Translations under genes and position numbers: made by a program
Shown: positions 58,946-64,000 of the stretch, in pieces
Layout: the number at the start of each line of letters is the position of its first letter
How positions within the stretch are numbered: position 1 is the first letter of the stretch
Notes under the pieces: model-generated
Database searches by the model: none
The model's input: only the letters and a program-made list of their open reading frames with translations
Told to the model about the DNA's origin: nothing
Source: Rhizobium phaseoli
Lineage (GTDB): Bacteria; Pseudomonadota; Alphaproteobacteria; Rhizobiales; Rhizobiaceae
DNA: 64,000 nucleotides
Direction of reading: 5' to 3'
Assembly: GCF_010668805.1 (NCBI RefSeq)
Contig: NZ_WUFT01000007.1
Coordinates: 248,001-312,000, forward strand

Positions 58946-59359
58946 TCAGGCGCGAATATCGAGAACGTAGTCGCGGTGCGCCGGATGGGTGCTGTAGACG
59001 AAGATCTTGTTCAGTTCCTTCTGCGTCAGCAGGCGCAGGAAGCGGACTTCGACCGTATTGTTGGCGTTGACCTTCATCAGCAGGCAGCCGACCTTGGTGA
59101 TGCGGGCATCCGGAATATCCAGATAGAACTGCTTCGGCAGGTTGAACTGGGTGAGGATCGCGAGTGACGCGCTGCTCATCGAGATCCGGATGATATCGCA
59201 ACGGCGCGAAGCCGCGTGCATGACGCCCTTTTCCGTATATTCGATGCGCGCGGCATTCATGGTGTCCTCCATCTTGAACCGCTGCTCGCGGTCATACATG
59301 AAGGATTCTTCCTTGCTCAGGAAATGAGATTTTGGCTGTGACGGATTGGATGCGGCCAC
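58946..59359 (-). CDS. PilZ-like domain protein
   Basis: A 137-residue soluble protein. Residues about 45-130 have the PilZ beta-barrel pattern (RRCDIIRISMSSASL, then LPKQFYLDIPD, then CLLMKVNANNTVEVRF). The RxxxR and D/NxSxxG c-di-GMP-binding motifs are degenerate: the serine-rich ISMSSAS lacks the terminal Gly. It may therefore not bind c-di-GMP. I chose a GTG start at 59359 because GAGGGGG lies 8 nt upstream. ATG at 59377 has no ribosome site, and ATG at 59299 is a shorter alternative. Convergent with edd, in the interval before the agl operon. Confidence 0.65.
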   Translation of the reverse strand: MAASNPSQPKSHFLSKEESFMYDREQRFKMEDTMNAARIEYTEKGVMHAASRRCDIIRISMSSASLAILTQFNLPKQFYLDIPDARITKVGCLLMKVNANNTVEVRFLRLLTQKELNKIFVYSTHPAHRDYVLDIRA

Positions 59360-59476
59360 GGTGCTTATCCCCCTCATAAATCGATGGGGAAAAGGTAGCA
59401 GCCGATCTTTAACAGAAAGTGAGAATTCGGCCCGTCCCGTATAATTCTTAGGGCCATCACCCCAAAAATGGCCGCC

Positions 59477-60565
<1,089 letters not shown>

Positions 60566-60586
60566 GTCTCTCTCCCCTGCTGATCC

Positions 60587-62239
60587 TTAAGCGAGACGGG
60601 CGAAATACGCCCCCCAGGCCGGTATATCGATCTTGTCGCCATAGTTGTTGCTGATAAAGCCATGCCCCGTCAACGCCTGCCATTCGCCCGCAGGCAAAGT
60701 GACCCCGGTTTCGGCCGGGCTCATGTTGAAGATGCAGAGCAGCTTCTCATTGCCGTATTCACGGGTGAAGACCAAGGCATCGCCCTGCGGCTCCTCGAAT
60801 TCGATCTCACCCTTGGCAAAGGCCGGGTGCAATTTGCGGAAGGCGATGAAGCGGCGATAGTGCTCCAGCACCGAAGCCTCGTCGCCCTGCTGAACGCTGA
60901 CGGCACGCAGGATATGCTCGACCGGCACCGGCAACCAGGGCTTGACCGTCGAAAATCCGCCCTGGGCGACCTGACTGTCCCAGACCATCGGCGTGCGGCA
61001 GCCGTCGCGGCCCTTGAACTCCGGCCAGAACTGGATGCCATAGGGATCCTGCAGATCCTGATAGGCGAGATCGGCCTCGGTCAGCGCCAGCTCCTCACCC
61101 TGATAGAGGCAGACCGAGCCGCGCAACGTCAGCAGCAGCGAGGCATAGAGCTTGGCGAAAGCGTCGTGATCGGCGACCAGCCCGCCCCAGCGGCTGACAT
61201 GGCGCATGACGTCGTGATTGGAGAAAGCCCAGCAGGCCCAGCCATCGGGTGCTGCAGCTTCGAAATCCTGCATCACCTCTTCGACGCGCTCCGCCGTCAG
61301 CGGATCGGGCGCCAGGAACTCGAAGGCATAACACATATGCATCTTGTCGTTGCCGGAGGTGTATTCGCCGACGATTTCGAGGCCGCGCTGGCTGTCGCCG
61401 ACCTCACCGACGGCGGCAATTGCCGGAAATTCTTCCAGAACGGCGCGGAAGCGCTTCAGGAAGGCAAGGTTTTCCGGCCGGTTCTTGTCGTAGATATGCT
61501 CCTGGAAATTATAGGGATTGACCGCCGGCGCCGTCGAGGCGTTGCGGCGTTCCGGAGCAAGGGCGGGATTGTCGCGCAGTTGCGTGTCGTGGAAATAGAA
61601 ATTGATGGTGTCGAGGCGGAAGCCGTCGACACCGCGGTTGAGCCAGAAGCGGACGACATCAAGCAGACGGTCCTGCACCTCAGGATTATGCAGGTTCATG
61701 TCCGGCTGCGAGGTCAGGAAGTTATGCAGGTAATATTGCATGCGCGTCGGATCCCACGCCCATGCCGAACCGCCGAAGATCGATAGCCAGTTGTTCGGCG
61801 GCGTGCCATCCGGCTTGGCGTCGGCCCAGACATACCAGTCTGCCTTGGCGTTGGTCTTGCTGGAGCGGCTCTGGACGAACCAGGGGTGCTGATCCGAACT
61901 GTGGGAGATGACGAGGTCGATCATCACCCGAATGCCGAGGCGATGGGCCTCAGCGATCATCGTGTCGAAATCCACCAGCGTGCCGAAGATCGAATCGACA
62001 TTCTCGTAGTCGGAAACGTCATAACCGAAATCGCGCATCGGCGAGGTGAAGAAGGGCGAGATCCAGATGGCATCGACGCCAAGGCTTGCCACATGCGGCA
62101 GGCGGGCGGTGATGCCCTTCAGGTCGCCGATGCCGTCACCGTTCGAATCCTGGTAGGAGCGCGGGTAGATCTGATAGATCACCGCGCCGCGCCACCAGTC
62201 CTTGTCGGGGGTCGAGATCGATTGGGGAGCCACGTTCAT
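60587..62239 (-). CDS. aglA: Alpha-glucosidase (GH13)
   Basis: A 550-residue GH13 enzyme hydrolysing alpha-glucosides in the cytoplasm after uptake. GH13 catalytic residues are visible: nucleophile D210 (GFRLDTINF), acid/base E279 (AVGEVGD) and D343 (FSNHDVM). QIYPRSYQDSNGDGIGDL is region I. No signal peptide, so cytoplasmic. Located between aglG and aglK, as in S. meliloti. The released glucose feeds zwf-pgl-edd downstream. Confidence 0.95.
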   Translation of the reverse strand: MNVAPQSISTPDKDWWRGAVIYQIYPRSYQDSNGDGIGDLKGITARLPHVASLGVDAIWISPFFTSPMRDFGYDVSDYENVDSIFGTLVDFDTMIAEAHRLGIRVMIDLVISHSSDQHPWFVQSRSSKTNAKADWYVWADAKPDGTPPNNWLSIFGGSAWAWDPTRMQYYLHNFLTSQPDMNLHNPEVQDRLLDVVRFWLNRGVDGFRLDTINFYFHDTQLRDNPALAPERRNASTAPAVNPYNFQEHIYDKNRPENLAFLKRFRAVLEEFPAIAAVGEVGDSQRGLEIVGEYTSGNDKMHMCYAFEFLAPDPLTAERVEEVMQDFEAAAPDGWACWAFSNHDVMRHVSRWGGLVADHDAFAKLYASLLLTLRGSVCLYQGEELALTEADLAYQDLQDPYGIQFWPEFKGRDGCRTPMVWDSQVAQGGFSTVKPWLPVPVEHILRAVSVQQGDEASVLEHYRRFIAFRKLHPAFAKGEIEFEEPQGDALVFTREYGNEKLLCIFNMSPAETGVTLPAGEWQALTGHGFISNNYGDKIDIPAWGAYFARLA

Positions 62240-62273
62240 GGAATATCCTGTTTGAAGTCACGGTCGAAAATGG

Positions 62274-63437
62274 TCAGCCTCCCTTGACCGAGCCCGCCAG
62301 CAGGCCACGCACCAGATAACGCTGCAGCCCGAAGAAGACGAGCAGCGGCACGATGATGGTGACGAAGGCCGACGCCGTCAAAATCTCCCAATTGCCGCCG
62401 CGTGAGCCAAGCAGCGCGTTGAGGCTGCCTGTGAGAACGAGGTGGTCCTTGTCGGTGCCGAGGAAGACCATGGCGACGAGCAGGTCGTTCCACACCCACA
62501 GGAACTGGAAGATGGCGAAGGAGGCGAGTGCCGGGAAGGACAGAGGCAATACGATGCGGACGAAGATCTCGAAATCGCTGGCGCCGTCGACGCGGGCGGA
62601 TTCGATAATCTCCTTCGGCAGGCCGGCGATATAGGCCCGCAGGAGGTAGATGGCGAGCGGCATGCCGAAGGCAGTATGGGCCAACCAGATGCCGGGATAG
62701 GTCTTGGAAGGTTCGCCGAGCATGGTACCGATCTCGTTATAGAGACGCAGCAGCGGGATCAGCGACATCTGCAGCGGCACGACGATGAGGCCGACGACGA
62801 GCGCGATCAGCAGCCCGCGGCCGGGAAATTCCATCCAGCTGAGCGCATAGGCGGCGAAAGCGGCAATCAGGATCGGAATGATCGTCGCCGGGATCGTCAC
62901 AGTCAGCGAATTGATGAAGGATTGGCCGATACCCTCGCCGGTCAGAACCGTCTTGTAGTTCTGCATGGTGAATTCCGGCGGCGCGGAGACGGATGCATAG
63001 ATGCGCCGCGGACGTTCGTCGGGCGAAAAGGCGGCGTTCTTCACATAGCGGTAGCTGCCGTCGCTGTTGATCTGCAGGGTTTCGCCGTCGCCGAGATCGG
63101 CGGTCTGACCGGCTTCGAAGGCGGCCGGCTGCTGCACCCGGTTGCCGAAGGCTTTTACCGAACGGCCGGTCTGGCCCTCCAGCACATTGCCTGTGATGAC
63201 GTAGGTTGCGCCTTCCTGCTGCTGCTGGTCCGGTGTGCCCAGGCGGACGGCGACGGTCTGCGTCGAGCCGACGAAGGCCGTCCACCAGCCGGAGACGACG
63301 ATCTGGTCCTTGTCGCGCAGCGCGCTGACGAAGATCCCGAGCGTCGGGATCAGCCAGACGATGACGATCAGCAGAACGGCGGCGTGAACGAAGAGACGGG
63401 CGGGGCCGATCTTGAAGTAGCTTCCGACAGCGGTCAT
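62274..63437 (-). CDS. aglG: Alpha-glucoside ABC transporter, permease AglG
   Basis: A 387-residue MalG-type permease. TM1 is about 15-37. It is followed by an unusually long periplasmic loop (about 38-160), then five more helices. The EAA loop is IESARVDGASDFEIFVRIVL. MalG-type proteins usually have about 280 residues; the extra 100 lie in this loop. Start ATG is one base after the aglF stop (TGAGATG). Confidence 0.92.
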   Translation of the reverse strand: MTAVGSYFKIGPARLFVHAAVLLIVIVWLIPTLGIFVSALRDKDQIVVSGWWTAFVGSTQTVAVRLGTPDQQQQEGATYVITGNVLEGQTGRSVKAFGNRVQQPAAFEAGQTADLGDGETLQINSDGSYRYVKNAAFSPDERPRRIYASVSAPPEFTMQNYKTVLTGEGIGQSFINSLTVTIPATIIPILIAAFAAYALSWMEFPGRGLLIALVVGLIVVPLQMSLIPLLRLYNEIGTMLGEPSKTYPGIWLAHTAFGMPLAIYLLRAYIAGLPKEIIESARVDGASDFEIFVRIVLPLSFPALASFAIFQFLWVWNDLLVAMVFLGTDKDHLVLTGSLNALLGSRGGNWEILTASAFVTIIVPLLVFFGLQRYLVRGLLAGSVKGG

Positions 63438-63438
63438 C

Positions 63439-64000
63439 TCAGTGGCCCTTCAGTTCGCGATTGGCGCGTCGCACGTTCCAGACCATGATCGGCGTGACGG
63501 CCAGCATGATGATGATGGCGATGACGGCGCTTCGGCCGGAATCGCCGCCGCCGCGGAATAGCCAGTTGAACATCAGGTTCGCCAGCACCATCGACTGCCA
63601 CTGGCCGTTGGTCATGGTCAGCACGATATCGAAGACCTTGAGGACGAGGATGGTGATCGTCGTCCAGACAACCGCGATCGAGCCCCAGACTTGCGGCACC
63701 ATGATGCGCCAGAAGATCTGCCAGCCATTGGCGCCGTCGATGACGGCGGCCTCGATCGTCTCCTCGGGAATGCCGCGAAGGGCGGCCGATAGGATGACCA
63801 TGGCAAAACCGGTCTGTATCCAGATCAGGATGACCATCAGGAAGAAATTGTTCCAGAAGGGAACGGAGATCCACACCTCAGGCGTGCCGCCGAACGTCTG
63901 GACGATGGCGTTCAAGAGGCCGATCTGGACGTCGTTGCCGCCGCGATATTCATAAATGAACTTCCAGATGACCGAGGCGCCGACGAAGGAGATCGCCATC
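63439..64000 (-). CDS. aglF: Alpha-glucoside ABC transporter, permease AglF (5' part cut by window end)
   Basis: The C-terminal 187 residues of a MalF-type permease. At least four hydrophobic segments and the EAA loop EETIEAAVIDGANGWQIFWR are visible. The full family length is about 330, so some 150 N-terminal residues lie beyond position 64000. The Met codon at 63999 is internal and not the start. It pairs with AglG. The aglE binding-protein gene should lie further upstream. Confidence 0.92.
   Translation of the reverse strand, partial: MAISFVGASVIWKFIYEYRGGNDVQIGLLNAIVQTFGGTPEVWISVPFWNNFFLMVILIWIQTGFAMVILSAALRGIPEETIEAAVIDGANGWQIFWRIMVPQVWGSIAVVWTTITILVLKVFDIVLTMTNGQWQSMVLANLMFNWLFRGGGDSGRSAVIAIIIMLAVTPIMVWNVRRANRELKGH

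Overview
The window looks like a chromosomal segment of a fast-growing rhizobium, most likely the Rhizobium leguminosarum/etli group. It is GC-rich, and gene content and order match the Rhizobiales: rirA beside dppABCDF, a phasin gene divergent from cbrA, an acetoacetyl-CoA synthetase gene, pot genes, aceA, and zwf-pgl-edd next to the agl alpha-glucoside operon. From memory the order phaP-cbrA-acsA2-pot-aceA parallels the Sinorhizobium meliloti chromosome, which supports the gene names. The tRNA-His also has the alphaproteobacterial form (no G-1, A73). The alternation of conserved blocks with a polysaccharide locus suggests core chromosome with one variable O-antigen island at the left end.

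Region 1 (1-9440) is a minus-strand surface-polysaccharide operon. In transcription order it has rmlA (dTDP-glucose synthesis), an FdtA-type ketoisomerase, an FdtB-type aminotransferase, the Wzm/Wzt O-antigen ABC exporter, a LegB-like dehydratase, a sugar nucleotidyltransferase, a second SDR and a radical SAM/SPASM protein. Genes are coupled by 1-8 bp overlaps and three appear to start with TTG. A GT2 glycosyltransferase diverges from it. Region 2 (9441-17536) holds a membrane GGDEF-EAL protein, an ECF sigma/anti-sigma pair, a secreted TPR protein, a type III polyketide synthase with its ICMT-like partner, a DadA-like oxidase and gluconokinase. The GGDEF-EAL gene is bracketed by a 21-bp direct repeat. 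The left copy sits in a decayed remnant of an anti-sigma gene tail.

Region 3 (17552-27676) is dppABCDF, rirA, the methylmalonate-semialdehyde dehydrogenase gene, a small monooxygenase with a LysR regulator, a 55-residue proline-rich protein not visible at usual ORF cut-offs, and a DUF4174 protein. Region 4 (27770-36867) is tRNA-His, phasin, cbrA, acetoacetyl-CoA synthetase and an AsmA-like protein. PhaR-like TGC-N3-GCA boxes lie upstream of both the phasin and acetoacetyl-CoA synthetase genes, a small PHB-linked group.

Region 5 (36883-54644) has the putrescine transporter potFGHI, an XRE/ScfR-like regulator divergent from isocitrate lyase, a LysR regulator, two tandem chemoreceptor genes, a 47-residue membrane protein, a flavoprotein, and a puuA/puuB-like pair able to catabolise imported putrescine. 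Region 6 (54779-64000) is the Entner-Doudoroff block zwf-pgl-edd, a PilZ-like protein, and aglK-aglA-aglG-aglF (aglF cut by the window end). Together they take up and hydrolyse alpha-glucosides and feed glucose-6-phosphate to pyruvate plus glyceraldehyde-3-phosphate. No insertion sequence, CRISPR array, rRNA or origin was seen.
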